From contig CBDEFX010000001.1 in the NCBI GenBank assembly GCA_965237635.1, positions 1,178,001 through 1,242,000 on the forward strand: 64,000 bases of DNA, given 5' to 3'. The stretch is from CBDEFX01 sp965237635 (GTDB lineage: Bacteria; Chloroflexota; Dehalococcoidia; Lucifugimonadales; CAUZJF01). Under the pieces are notes generated by a model. It was not told the origin of the DNA. It worked only from the letters and a program-made list of their open reading frames with translations, and did no database searches. Both the position numbers and the translations under genes were made by a program. Shown in pieces: positions 46,475-55,735 of this stretch; positions within the stretch are counted from its first letter, which is position 1, and each line of letters starts with the position of its first letter.

Positions 46475-46506
46475 GAGACCGCCCTCGTGGCGGTCTCTGT
46501 CTTTTT
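46475..46506 (+). terminator. intrinsic terminator-like hairpin in the NYN leader
   Basis: GAGACCGCC and GGCGGTCTC form a perfect 9-bp stem with loop CTCGT, followed by TGTCTTTTT. It sits 15 bp before the NYN start codon and about 30 nt after the expected RNA start, so it would either end a short RNA or attenuate the gene. Confidence 0.75.
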
Positions 46507-46520
46507 AGTGAGGGTAGCGA

Positions 46521-47150
46521 TTGAACACCAACCTCTACATAGACGGCTTCAATCTCTACTACCGCGCCCTCAAGGACACCCCCTTCAGGTGGCTGGACCT
46601 CCGCAAGCTCGGTGAGACCCTCTTTCCCCAGGACAACATCTGCCGGGTCTGTTACTTCACCGCCCTCCTCGATGCGCGTCCCGACAATCCCAATCAGCCC
46701 CGCCGACAACTGGTGTACCTAAGAGCCTTGGCGACTCTGCCGGGCTTCGAGGCTCACTTCGGTGCCTTCCGGTCCGGTACCAAGCGCCGTCCCCTGGCCG
46801 AGCCTGTGCCGGGGCTGCCGTCCCACGTCCTGGTGAGGGACTCGGAGGAGAAGGGATCGGATGTGAACCTGGCCACCCACCTCCTAGTCGATGGCTTCAA
46901 CGGGAAGTACGAGCAGGCCGTCGTTGTGTCCAACGACGCTGACTTTGCTGGTGCGATGCGCTACGCACGGGACGACCTGGGCCTTCGGGTCACCCTGGTG
47001 AATCCCGACTCCAGGAACGCGAGCCCCAGGGAGTTGGCCAGTGCCGCGACCTACGTGAAGCGCCTCTGGAACAGCCATTTACGGCGCAGCCAGCTTCCCG
47101 ATACGCTGACGGACGCGGTGGGTACCATCACCAAACCCGCCGCTTGGTGA
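46521..47150 (+). CDS. NYN-domain (LabA-like) ribonuclease
   Basis: 209 residues, TTG start. NLYIDGFNLYYRALKDTPF holds the first catalytic Asp and the N of the NYN domain; then EEKGSDVNLATHLLVDGF (Asp) and AVVVSNDADFAGAMRYA (two Asp) and a final strand LRVTLVNPD. These match the PIN-like metal site. NYN proteins cleave RNA. It stands alone between the two regulatory cassettes of the conjugative element. Confidence 0.88.
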   Translation: MNTNLYIDGFNLYYRALKDTPFRWLDLRKLGETLFPQDNICRVCYFTALLDARPDNPNQPRRQLVYLRALATLPGFEAHFGAFRSGTKRRPLAEPVPGLPSHVLVRDSEEKGSDVNLATHLLVDGFNGKYEQAVVVSNDADFAGAMRYARDDLGLRVTLVNPDSRNASPRELASAATYVKRLWNSHLRRSQLPDTLTDAVGTITKPAAW

Positions 47151-47275
47151 CCTTTTCGCGCCGCAGAGGCGCAAACCCCTCACATAGCCCGACGAGGAGT
47201 GCCCCACGGCTCATGGCAGAGGGTCGTTGGCGCGGTTGACGAGATAGGTTAGCAAGTCCCGAAGACAGCAGCCCT

Positions 47276-47704
47276 TCACTCCACAAGCAGAGGCAACTGA
47301 AGCCGGACCATCTGGTCTGGGACCCCGAAATGCTCCGCCACCTCCCACGACTCGGTGAGGTGAGCCGCGAGCGCCTCCTTCACATCCATCAGAAGGGCGG
47401 CAGTGAAATCCTCCGCATCCCGCTCGATCCGGCCGCCGAATCTGGTGTGCTTGTATATCCAGAGGTGGTTGCCGGGATGCATCTGAATGTGCCCTATGGC
47501 GTGGGCGACCATCCACCGCCGCCAGTCGGGCTCCAGGTCCTCGGCGACGCAGATGTAACGGTCGATACGCAGCTCTTGGTGAACCTGCATCGGCCATGGG
47601 ATCACCTCGTATCCCAGGATGTTGGCCGCCCCCTCAGCATCTACCTGGCCGCGCAGCCCCAGCTTGCGCCGAAGCTCCACGGCCTTGCGGCGAGCCTTGT
47701 TCAT
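47276..47704 (-). CDS. ImmA/IrrE-like protein with altered HExxH
   Basis: 142 residues of the ImmA/IrrE (DUF955) family: WMVAHAIGHIQMHPGNH where active members have HExxH; here the Glu is Ala (HAIGH). The second metal-ligand region ERDAEDFTAALLMD is conserved. It lies 8 bp after the XRE gene 47713-48069, so the two form an operon like immR-immA, in which ImmA cleaves the repressor. The substitution suggests loss of protease activity. Confidence 0.8.
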   Translation of the reverse strand: MNKARRKAVELRRKLGLRGQVDAEGAANILGYEVIPWPMQVHQELRIDRYICVAEDLEPDWRRWMVAHAIGHIQMHPGNHLWIYKHTRFGGRIERDAEDFTAALLMDVKEALAAHLTESWEVAEHFGVPDQMVRLQLPLLVE

Positions 47705-47712
47705 CCCTCAAC

Positions 47713-48069
47713 CTAAGTCCTCCTTCGACGCCGCTCCCGCACGAAGCGGATGAACTCCTGGATAGACTCCACGTCCTCTATGGGCAGACCGGAGATGGCG
47801 TTTCTGAAGGAGACATCGGCCTCCTTGAGCAGCTCCGCCTCCAACACGTCCCGGCCCAACAGCCAGTCGGTGCTCACCTCACAGCGATAGGCCAGCCCCA
47901 GCAGGTTCTCGTGGGAGGGCTTCATCTTCCCCGACTCCCAGCACCAGACGGCGTGGGAGGAGACGCCGATCAGCTCCGCCATCTGCTTCTGGGTGAGGCC
48001 CACCCTCGTCCTGGCCTCCCTGATGCGAGACCCGATGTCTTTCCACTTGTAGCCCGTGTCATCTGACAT
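47713..48069 (-). CDS. XRE-family repressor, copy 2 (ImmR-like)
   Basis: 118 residues with an HTH like copy 1 (IGSRIREARTRVGLTQKQMA, LIGVSSHAVWCWESGKMKP) and the same C-terminal ending IQEFIRFVRERRRR. It is followed by the ImmA gene and is divergent from the HTH gene at 48214, across overlapping promoters. Probable master repressor of the element. Confidence 0.88.
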   Translation of the reverse strand: MSDDTGYKWKDIGSRIREARTRVGLTQKQMAELIGVSSHAVWCWESGKMKPSHENLLGLAYRCEVSTDWLLGRDVLEAELLKEADVSFRNAISGLPIEDVESIQEFIRFVRERRRRRT

Positions 48070-48077
48070 GACGATCG

Positions 48078-48143
48078 CTCTATATTAGTACATACGTTCT
48101 TGACAAGCCATCTAGTATATGCATACAATAATACTATAAGTAT
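48078..48143. promoter_or_regulatory. overlapping divergent promoters and operator of the switch
   Basis: An A/T-rich island. Forward: TTGACA (48100-48105), 18 bp, TACAAT (48124-48129). Reverse: TTGTCA (complement of 48101-48106), 16 bp, TATAGA. The two -35 hexamers overlap, so only one direction can be used at a time. A palindrome ATACT-ATA-AGTAT at 48131-48143 is a candidate repressor site. Confidence 0.65.
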
Positions 48144-48213
48144 AACTTAGTGTACAGAGGGAATCCTGTAGGTGTGAATCGCCGGTGAGCTCTGTTCGTA
48201 TCGGAGAATAGGG

Positions 48214-48567
48214 ATGCCAGTCCATAGCTCTGCCCCACGTTTGCGCGACGAAAACGATGGACGCACCATCGGGGGTCGTTCCGTGCCCTACGAGTCCGGC
48301 GTGCTTCCCGACGATTTCGTCGAGTGCCTCCACCTATTCAAGGAGCGCAGCGGCCTCACCTGGAGCGGCCTGGCCGAGGTGCTGGGTGTGGACATCAAGC
48401 AGCTGCTCCGGTGGCGTGACGGCACCGAGCCCTGCGGCGGAGCCTTCCGCTCCCTCGTCCGTATCGCCAGGTGGGTTCCAGGCGGCCTCGACCTGTTGGT
48501 CGGAGAGGACTTCCTGATCTCATTGAGGGAGGGCTGGACCGATGCCTCGTCAGCGTACCCACCATAA
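48214..48567 (+). CDS. HTH-like regulatory protein of cassette 2
   Basis: 117 residues: after a 30-residue leader come LPDDFVECLHLFKERSGLTW, SGLAEVLGVDIKQLLRWRDG and GGLDLLVGEDFLISLREG, a helix-turn-helix of unusual type, paralogous to the protein at 48542. GGAGAATAGGG precedes the ATG. It is transcribed from the forward promoter opposite the repressor, like Cro or an activator of the element. Confidence 0.75.
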   Translation: MPVHSSAPRLRDENDGRTIGGRSVPYESGVLPDDFVECLHLFKERSGLTWSGLAEVLGVDIKQLLRWRDGTEPCGGAFRSLVRIARWVPGGLDLLVGEDFLISLREGWTDASSAYPP

Positions 48568-48808
48568 AAGGACGGTTTACGTCTTCCCCAAGGGCTTCCC
48601 CCTAAGCCTGAAGGCGTTCAAGGACGCCTCCGGTCTGACCTGGAACGAGATTGTCCGGCGTCTCGGCACCAATGCTCTCACCTTGAGGCGTTGGCGGGCT
48701 GGGGTGCAGCCCAGCTCACCCCATCTACTGGCGCTGTTGGACCTGGCCGGGGAGCTAAATCTTGCACACCTGCTGCCAACAGCGGGTGGCCGCCGAGACA
48801 ACACCTAG
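48542..48808 (+). CDS. small HTH-like protein, cassette 2
   Basis: 88 residues, paralogue of 45945-46259 (KGFPLSLKAFKDASGLTW, IVRRLGTNALTLRRWRAG, LLALLDLAGELNLAHLLP). It overlaps the previous gene by 26 bp, so the two are coupled. The two proteins of the cassette also resemble each other, indicating an older duplication. Confidence 0.75.
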   Translation: MPRQRTHHKRTVYVFPKGFPLSLKAFKDASGLTWNEIVRRLGTNALTLRRWRAGVQPSSPHLLALLDLAGELNLAHLLPTAGGRRDNT

Positions 48809-49190
48809 TGGGGTAAGTAGACCACTGGGTGAGCCTGCTATTGCTCCCCCCTATCGCTCCTTTCCCCGACAGGACATGAGGCGCTCTCACGCGCCTTTTT
48901 CCACGAGGTTTTCCTCGGCCGATCGCAGGGTTGCTCCCCGGCTGATTGAAAGGTAGTCCTCTGCCAATCGAATGGAGGAGTCACCCCCTTCACCGGACCC
49001 CTTATAAGGGAGTGCCCTCAGTATTTCAAGCGTTCACACTGGCATATGGGCAACGGGCGCTCGAGCTTTGTGTTCAAGCGCTCAGGCCACGTAACGAGAG
49101 GCCAGTGGCTCCGAAAGACACCAACAGACGCAGCGCAGGCTCGGTGCAACCGGCCCACATGGTCAGCGTCGGCGTCACTGAAAGACCGAT
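48809..49190. other. intergenic region after regulatory cassette 2
   Basis: About 380 bp without a supported gene. It holds the terminator at 48879-48900. Frames at 48946-49260 and 49046-49246 have no coding character. Confidence 0.4.
48879..48900 (+). terminator. intrinsic terminator after the HTH pair
   Basis: AGGCGC, loop TCTCAC, GCGCCT, then TTTT. It lies 70 bp after the last cassette gene and in the right orientation. Confidence 0.7.
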
Positions 49191-49400
49191 ATGGAAGAGA
49201 CCAAGAACCAGCACAAACCCAAAGGCACCAGGAAAGACCCCGGTGAGCTGCGGGTCGTGAGCATCGACTTCAACCCCGGCCTCGACGCCCAGGACCGGCT
49301 GCGCCGCCTCTTCACCCTACTCGTCAAGTACGCCGTGAGGGACAGGCAGCTCCCGCCTCGTGCGGACTCATCTCCGGACGGCGGCGGGGAGGAGGGCTGA
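49191..49400 (+). CDS. small protein upstream of the PAPS-reductase-like gene
   Basis: 69 residues with a charged start and the phrase RVVSIDFNPGLDAQDRLRRL, then FTLLVKYAVRDR. It shares one base with the next gene's start (TGATG), so it is coupled to it. Family unknown; the layout is that of small conserved phage/ICE proteins. Confidence 0.6.
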   Translation: MEETKNQHKPKGTRKDPGELRVVSIDFNPGLDAQDRLRRLFTLLVKYAVRDRQLPPRADSSPDGGGEEG

Positions 49401-50235
49401 TGCGTTTCACACACTCTCTGACGGTCATCAGCCTAGGCGGAGGCGTCCAGTCCTCCGTCATGGCCCTCATGGCAAGCGAGGGAGCATTCGACGCCATCCC
49501 CAACTGCGCCATCTTCGCCGACACCCACTGGGAGCCTCCCAGTCTCTACACTCACCTCGATTGGCTCGCCGAGCGTCTCGGCTTCCCCGTGTACGTCGTG
49601 GACAACGGGCGGAGTCTCCGCGAGGACGTCAAGACCTTCACCAACCACTCCGGCAACGCCAGCTTCGTAGACCTTCCCGTTTATCTGAAGGGACGTGACG
49701 GAGGGAGCGACGGGATGGGTCGTCGCCAATGTACCGAGCACTACAAGATAAGGCCGATTCAGCGGAAGATACGCGAGCTGCTGGGACTCACGAAAGGACA
49801 ACGTGTTCCGTCCGGCACCGCCGTCGAGCTGTGGCTGGGCATCTCCACCGACGAGGCCATCCGCATGAAGCCCTCTCGCGATAGATGGATACAGAACCGT
49901 TACCCCCTCATCGAAGCTGGGATGTCCAGGAAAGACTGCCTCCACTGGTGGAACACCCGCTACGACCGGCCACTGGAGCGTTTGGCCTGCATTGGCTGCC
50001 CATACCAGTCACGGCAGAGGTGGGTCGAGACCAAGCGCAGGTGGCCGGAGCTGTTCGCCGAGGCAGTGGAAATCGACGCCAAACTCAGAGGACGGCTGGC
50101 CTTCGCCAAGGAGCCCTACCTGCATCCTCGACGGGTGCCCTCGCGCAGGCGGTCAGCCTCGATGACGCGGAGTTGGGAACGGACGGGCAATCGGACGGGT
50201 TCGGAAACGAGTGCGAGGGGCACTGTGGGCTCTAA
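49400..50235 (+). pseudogene. PAPS-reductase-like (PP-loop) protein, frameshifted near its end
   Basis: A PP-loop ATPase of the type carried by phages and ICEs: SLGGGVQSSVMALMA near residue 11, CAIFADTHWEP, RRQCTEHYKIRPIQ and CIGCPYQSRQRW. After YLHPRRVP one C is missing near 50139, so the expected ending LAQAVSLDDAEL...GFGNECEGHCGL is read in another frame, ending at 50235. In the original frame translation runs on to 50320 with a nonsensical tail. The loss affects only about 35 residues, so partial function is possible. Confidence 0.8.
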
Positions 50236-50343
50236 GGGGCAGCATTCACGACGAGACGGCGGGGAGGCTATTTTCGAGTCGCCAAGGCGCTTCACTGCTG
50301 CGGAGAGGAGGGCGCTATAGCAGAAAGAGCGGAGGAGCGGGTC

Positions 50344-51538
50344 ATGAAGAAGACGGTCGCAGCTGGCGAGCTTGATGCTCCATATCAAGTGGTCTTTGGA
50401 GATGCGTCGAAGATTGTCGATGCCGCCAGGGACTCGGCAACCCGTTCGGTGAATGCCGCCATGACTGCCGCGTATTGGTTGATCGGGCATCGCATCATCG
50501 AGTTCGAGCAGTCAGGAGAAGAGCGGGCTACGTACGGGACCGCGCTCATGGAAAGACTGGCGGCGGACTTGACCCAGCGGTTTGGACGCGGCTTCTCCCG
50601 CCAGAACATCCAATACATGCGTCTCTTCTACGTCTCATATCCATCCGATCAGATTCGCCAGGCGCTGTCTGGCAAATTGGCTCGATCCCCTAGGCGTCGG
50701 ATACGCCAGACGGCGTCGGGCGAATCCGACACAACTTCCATTGAAATACGCCTGGGAGAGCTTCTCGCGGCCTTTCCACTGCCCTGGTCCGCCTACGTGC
50801 GGCTGCTCTCGGTCAAGAACACAAGCGCCCGTGAATTCTATGGAGCAGAGGCCCTGCGAGGAGGGTGGTCGGTTCGCCAGCTCGACCGGCAGATCAATTC
50901 CCAGTTCTACGAGCGCACCGCCCTGTCGAAGAACAAGGCCGCCATGCTGACGGAGGGGCAGAAGCCCCGTCACGAAGATCGCGTGGAGATCAAGGACCCG
51001 TTCGTCCTCGAATTCCTCGACCTCAAGGACGAGTACTCCGAAAGCGATCTGGAAGAGGCGCTCATCCGCCACCTGGAGGCCTTCCTCCTGGAATTGGGCG
51101 GTGACTTCTGCTTCATGGGCCGCCAAAGGCGTCTGCGCATCGGTGACAAGTGGTACCGGGTCGACTTGCTGTTCTTTCACCGGCGGCTGCGATGTCTCGT
51201 GGTCATCGACCTCAAGATCGGTGGTTTCACTCACGCCGACGCCGGGCAGATGCACCTCTACCTCAACTATGCGCGGGCGCACTGGGACCGCGAGGGCGAG
51301 AACCCGCCCGTTGGACTGGTCCTCTGCTCAGAATAAGGATGAGGCGCTGGCGCGGTATGCCCTCGAAGGCTTGCCGAACAACGTGATGGCAGCGGAGTAC
51401 CGAATTACCCTGCCCAACGAGGAGCTCTTGGCAGCGGAGATTGATCGAACGCGGCAGGTGATAGAATCGCGCGGCTCGATAACGTCAGAGGCTCCGCTAA
51501 GTAGCGGCACGCTGACAGTAGAGAATCCGAAAGAATGA
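50344..51538 (+). pseudogene. DUF1016 (YhcG-type) nuclease, frameshifted near its end
   Basis: The N-terminal domain (NAAMTAAYWLIGHRIIEFEQ, RFGRGFSRQNIQYMRLFY) and the C-terminal PD-(D/E)xK domain (YRVDLLFFHRRLRCLVVIDLKIG with D and DLK) are those of DUF1016 proteins. After GLVLCSE an inserted T (TCAGAATAAGG) gives a stop at 51336. The true ending (KDEALARYALEGLPNNVMAA...) is in the next frame, to 51538. An A/P-rich insertion (SGKLARSPRRRIRQTASGE) sits mid-protein. The nuclease core is complete in the shortened product. Confidence 0.8.
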
Positions 51539-51665
51539 GCAAGGCAACGCAACGAGCGGGAACGGCAGACCCATCAGCAACTGTGCCAATGGCATTCATT
51601 GACGAGTCCGTGGAGCCTGCGATGCAACAAAGGGGGCCTGGCGCAGCGCATTTGAGAATGGCCCT
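51539..51665. other. short intergenic region before the recombinase leader
   Basis: No gene is seen. The DUF1016 tail ends at 51538 and the recombinase promoter begins at 51666. Confidence 0.4.
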
Positions 51666-51694
51666 TTGACGGTGCCCCGGCCACAGTGTAAAAT
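51666..51694 (+). promoter_or_regulatory. sigma-70-like promoter of the recombinase leader
   Basis: TTGACG (51666-51671), 17 bp, TAAAAT (51689-51694). A GC-rich leader of about 150 nt follows before the recombinase start codon. Confidence 0.65.
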
Positions 51695-51785
51695 GCTGGG
51701 TAGAGGTTGGCCCGGCGATGCGCAAACACCCCGGGCCGTGGCTCCACCTGTAGGTCAGGTGACGCGATGTGATTGTACTACTCGC

Positions 51786-51822
51786 AGACCCGCTCCCGAC
51801 AGGAGGCGGGTCTCTTTCATTT
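51786..51822 (+). terminator. terminator-like hairpin in the recombinase leader
   Basis: AGACCCGC and GCGGGTCT form an 8-bp stem with a 12-nt loop, followed by CTTTCATTT. It lies 29 bp before the start codon, like the hairpin before the NYN gene. Confidence 0.6.
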
Positions 51823-51850
51823 CAGGCAGGTACAAACTAAGGAGGCAATC

Positions 51851-53455
51851 ATGGCGAGAACCAAGGCACTGAGGCAAGTCGACCGCAAGAGGGCGGCCAT
51901 CTACGCCCGCGTCTCGGACAAGAGCCAGGACACGGAGGACAAGACCTCCATATCAGAGCAAATAGGTGACATGGAGGCCCACTGCGAGCGCAGGGGGCTG
52001 ACCATCACGGCCCGCTATCAGGAGGTGGGCAGGGGCTGATCAAAGAAGCGTCCCGAGTTCCAAAGGATGCTGGCCGACGCCAAACGGGGACGCTTCGACA
52101 CCATCGTGTGCTGGAAGTCCGACCGGCTCAGCCGGGGGATGTACCCCGCAGCCGCCCTCATGGAGGTCGTTGAGGCGTATCAGATTCAGCTTGAAGCGGT
52201 CATGGACGCCATTGACATGAAGACCTTCGGCCTGATGGCGGCCATCGGCAAGATCGAGCTCGACAACTTCAGGGAGCGGGCCTCTATGGGCAAGCGCGGC
52301 TCGGCCAAGCAGGGAAGAATGCCCGTCGGCGCACTCTCCTACGGATACCGCATCGGAGACGACGGCAAACCGGAGATATACGAGCCCGAGGCAGAGGTCG
52401 TCCGGCGCATCTTCCATATGTACGTCCACGAGGGAATGTCCGGGTCGACCATCAGCCGCCAACTGGCCAGGGACAACGCCCCTACTTTCAATCCGGGTTC
52501 TCGATGGCATAAATCCTTCCTCAGCGCTCTTCTGGGGAAGGAGGTCTACAAAGGAAACTGGTAGTACGGCAAGTCCCGCTGGGTTGCCACGGAGGGCGGA
52601 GAGACGGTCTACGCCCAACCGCAAGACGCCTGGATCAAGGTGCCCTTTCCGCCGCTGGTGGACGAGCAGACCTGGGACCGGGCGCAGGCCATCAAGAAGC
52701 AGAGGAAGATACAATCCACGCGCAACACCAAGATATTCTACCTGCTTCAACACCTCGTCAGGTGTGCTGAATGCGGGCGGCTCTTCGCCTGCCGGTCGAC
52801 GACCCGCAGGACCATGAAATCCAATGGCAGTATCTACAAGTACAACCTGAAGACCCCTTATCGGCACTATCACTGCTACGGAATGCTGAGCGAGGGCCTT
52901 CGGTGCAGGGAGCGGTCCCACATCAAGGCCGGACAGTTGGAGGAGCTGGTCTGGAGCCAGGTCAAGGAGATGATCCAGAATCCCGAGCTCATCGTGGCCG
53001 GCATCGAGGCTCTGGATACACAGGGAGAGGACGGGCTGGGAAAGCGGATCGCCAGGGCGGAGCGCGATCTCCAGAAGGTCCAGATCGAAGAGGAAAGAGC
53101 CATCAGGCTATACGTGTCGGGGAAGATTAAGGAAGACCAACTCGACCAGCAACGCAAGTTCATCCTCGAACGGCTGGAAACCGCTCGGGAGAAGCTGGAC
53201 GACCTCCGCGCCAGGGAGTCGATAGCATCTGAGAAGCGGGGCCTGATGGAGAACCTTGTCCAGTGGGCTGGGAAGTTCGGCAAAGGGTTGGATGACCTGC
53301 CCGACGAGAAACGCCGGGATGTCCTGCGGCTGCTCGTCGACCAGGCCTTGGTCGATCGTAACAACAACGTCAGCATTACCCTGGGTATTCCAACAGAAGA
53401 TTTTGTGTCGATTGAGAAAGAGGAATCACCGTCCCCATGCCAGACGACAGCTTGA
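51851..53455 (+). pseudogene. large serine recombinase with two in-frame stops
   Basis: 535 codons in one frame. The catalytic domain begins RAAIYARVSDKSQDTEDKTS with the nucleophilic Ser, followed by CWKSDRLSRG and AIGKIELDNFRERASMG. The recombinase domain (YGYRIGDDGKPEIYEPEAEV), a zinc ribbon (VRCAECGRLFACRS) and a C-terminal coiled coil follow. TGA replaces the expected W at codon 63 (GRG-stop-SKKRPEF) and TAG the expected Q or Y at codon 238 (NW-stop-YGKS). Each is a single transition or near it. It was the likely integrase of the conjugative element and cannot now be made whole. ATG 51851 follows AAGGAGG. Confidence 0.88.
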
Positions 53456-53833
53456 TACCTGGGAGGTCAGCCGAAAAAGTGGCCCTGAACGGGTCTGTTC
53501 TACCTACTTTACCCGATGGTGGGCCTAAGTGGATAGTAGGTGGTACCATCTTCGAGATGTGGCTGGGGGCTCTGTGAACCTTGCCACAGCGATCCTTACG
53601 GGGAGTTCGAGCCTCTTCAGGTGGGCCTGCACGTACCGGATTGCGAACTTTCCGCTGGGAGGTCTCAATATAGGCCCGCTGGGGGAAACAGGGTACGTCT
53701 GCCACTCCCCGCAGTTCAGACCAACCGACCTACGAAGGAAGGGGCGTATAGTTACATGGTGGTGGCCGTTCCCTCATTCGCCAAGTGAGAAGAGCCGTGG
53801 CAGCGGCAAACACCACGACGGTAGCTACTATCG
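53456..53833. other. mosaic of remnants between recombinase and IS1380 fragment
   Basis: About 380 bp without a supported gene. Bases 53634-53664 are a dispersed-repeat copy (complement of the 15499 repeat, similarity continuing to about 53590). A - strand stretch near 53830-53770 reads IVATVVVFAAATALLTWRM, perhaps the end of a lost membrane protein. No attachment site for the recombinase could be identified. Confidence 0.4.
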
Positions 53834-54300
53834 GGTCGAGTTGACGGACATGCCCCCACCGGAAGCTGCGCAGGAAGGTGCCCAGGGTGGATGGCGCCTT
53901 GACCACGCAGCCTGGAACACCGACCGTCCCACCAGCGCGCAGCGCATCGGCGTCGTCGATGCAGTCGCCGCCAGCCAGCGCGGAAGCGACCAGCGTCAGC
54001 ATCTTGTCCCCAGTGTTCGCCCGTCCCGGCGCGCCGCCCAGGTCAAGGTGATGGTCGACGAGTTCCCGCAGGCCCAGGTGCCGGGCCAGGGTGGCAGGAA
54101 GGAGCAGCCCGGCATTGGCCACCAGGCGATGGTCGTCAAAGAGGATGCGGATACGGTCGGGTTTGTTCTGTGGCAGCATCTATTGGGTGCTCCTTGTTTC
54201 CGGGCGGGTTTCTGTTCCAAAACCATTATCCCAGATTCAGAGGAGCACCCGCTGGCTTCTTCAAGGGCTGTCCCCAAGGCCGTCCTTCGGTGGATTCGAG
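53834..54300 (-). mobile_element. IS1380-family fragment, copy 4
   Basis: The transposase start and right end only: MLPQNKPDRIRILFDDHRLV at 54179 down to HVRQLD at 53834, and the terminal repeat (CCTTCGGTGGATTCGAG) ending at 54300. It is more diverged than copies 2, 3 and 5. The rest of the element is gone. Confidence 0.85.
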
Positions 54301-54416
54301 CTAAAGCTAGGATCTACCAAGGTCCATATCGCAGGTCCGGTGCAATAGCTTAGTCCCTGGCACGCAGTCATGGCGAGAGCATGGGAGTTGTGCGACTCTC
54401 GCAGAGTCTTGTTCGG

Positions 54417-55718
54417 TCACGGCACTGTGCGTGTCGTGACTGTCACCCGCGAGACCTCACTGAGCCCGGCAGCGTTGACCGCGTGGACACGGTAGATGTA
54501 CTTGGTGCCGGGTTCGATGTCGGTCGTGTCGACATACGTTGTAGCAGTGCCGTTGGTGACCTCGAACTTGACGAAGGTGTCTTGCTTTGCCACCCTCCTC
54601 AGTATGAAGTAGCCTGTCGGCGGGTCGTCGCCCGCATCCCACATCAGCGTCACCGATTCGTGCGTGGAAGAGGCCGTCAGGCCCTGCGGGGACGGCGGAG
54701 ATGTCCCGGCCACGTCCGTTACAGGGATGCTGGGAGTCGCCGCCGGTGTAGCGGTCACGCGTGAGACCTCACTGAGGCCGGCAGCGTTGACCGCGTGGAC
54801 ACGGTAGATGTACTTGGTGCCGTGTTCGATGTCGGTCGTGTCGACATACGTCGTGGCAGTGCCGTTGGTGACCTCAAACTTGGTGAAGGTGTTCTGCCTC
54901 GCGATCCTCCTCAGTACCAGGTAGCCCGTTACCGTCGGGTCGTCGGCCACATCCCACGCCAGGGTCACCGAGTCCTGCGTGGAGGAAGCCGTCAGGTTCT
55001 GAGGCGGTGGCGGGGGACATAGCACATCGTTGGTCGCGCCAGTCAGGCCGGGAGGACTTTCACTAATGCGCAGCATCAGAAGGTCTCCGTCATTCCAAGG
55101 CCGCTCGCATACCCCCCAGGTCAGCGCGCGCGTGCGGCCCTCCTCAACAACGTCGACAACGTCGTCGAAATCCAGCCGCAGCACGACCGTCCCGTCTAGG
55201 GCGATGAAGTCGATGTGATGGCCTGTGGGCCTGCCAGGCGGGTCGATCTGCATCTCGACCCTTGCTGACTCCCACCGGATCCGCTTGATGTCTGTTGTGC
55301 CCACCCCCTCGATGGCAAACGACGCCGGCTTCAAAACACCACGTGAGCCGTCGGCGCCCACCGCCGCGCCAATCACCACCGGATCGAAGAACGCCTCGTG
55401 AACAGCGTCCTCGGGCGCCGTCACGGTCATCGTCATTTCGTAGGTGAAGACGTGATTGCAGGGAATGAAGGGGAACCGAAGGAAGTTGTTATTCGCCCTG
55501 TATTCTCCCGCGGGAATCGGACGCGCGGAGACCACACTCTGGGTGAATGTGAATCCCCACTCTTGTGGGACAGGGTCGCCAGCCACGACATTGAACAGGG
55601 CAGCGTCTTGTCCATCGAACCAGAGCCGGGACCGCTTTTCGGTTGACTCTGCGCCCCCGATCTGGTCTGCATAGATCGTGGTGCCGGCTGGCTGGCCGGA
55701 GTCGAACTCATGTGTGGG
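54417..55718 (-). pseudogene. fibronectin type III protein, 5' end lost
   Basis: About 433 codons. An N-terminal region of unknown type (HEFDSGQPAGTTIYADQIGG...) is followed by two tandem fibronectin type III domains (QNLTASSTQDSVTLAWDV and QGLTASSTHESVTLMWDA) which share long identical stretches (VTNGTATTYVDTTDIE, GTKYIYRVHAVNAAG). The open frame starts inside the IS3 end (MGSTLP at 55733), so the real start and any signal peptide are missing. The domains suggest an extracellular protein. Confidence 0.8.
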
Positions 55719-55735
55719 TAAGGTGGACCCCATTA

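Noticed and set aside
37831..52564. Recoding of TAG/TGA (suppression or altered genetic code)
   Set aside because: Both TAG and TGA serve as normal terminators in intact genes here, the in-frame stops sit in genes that also carry frameshifts and deletions, and the expected residues differ (Q, W).
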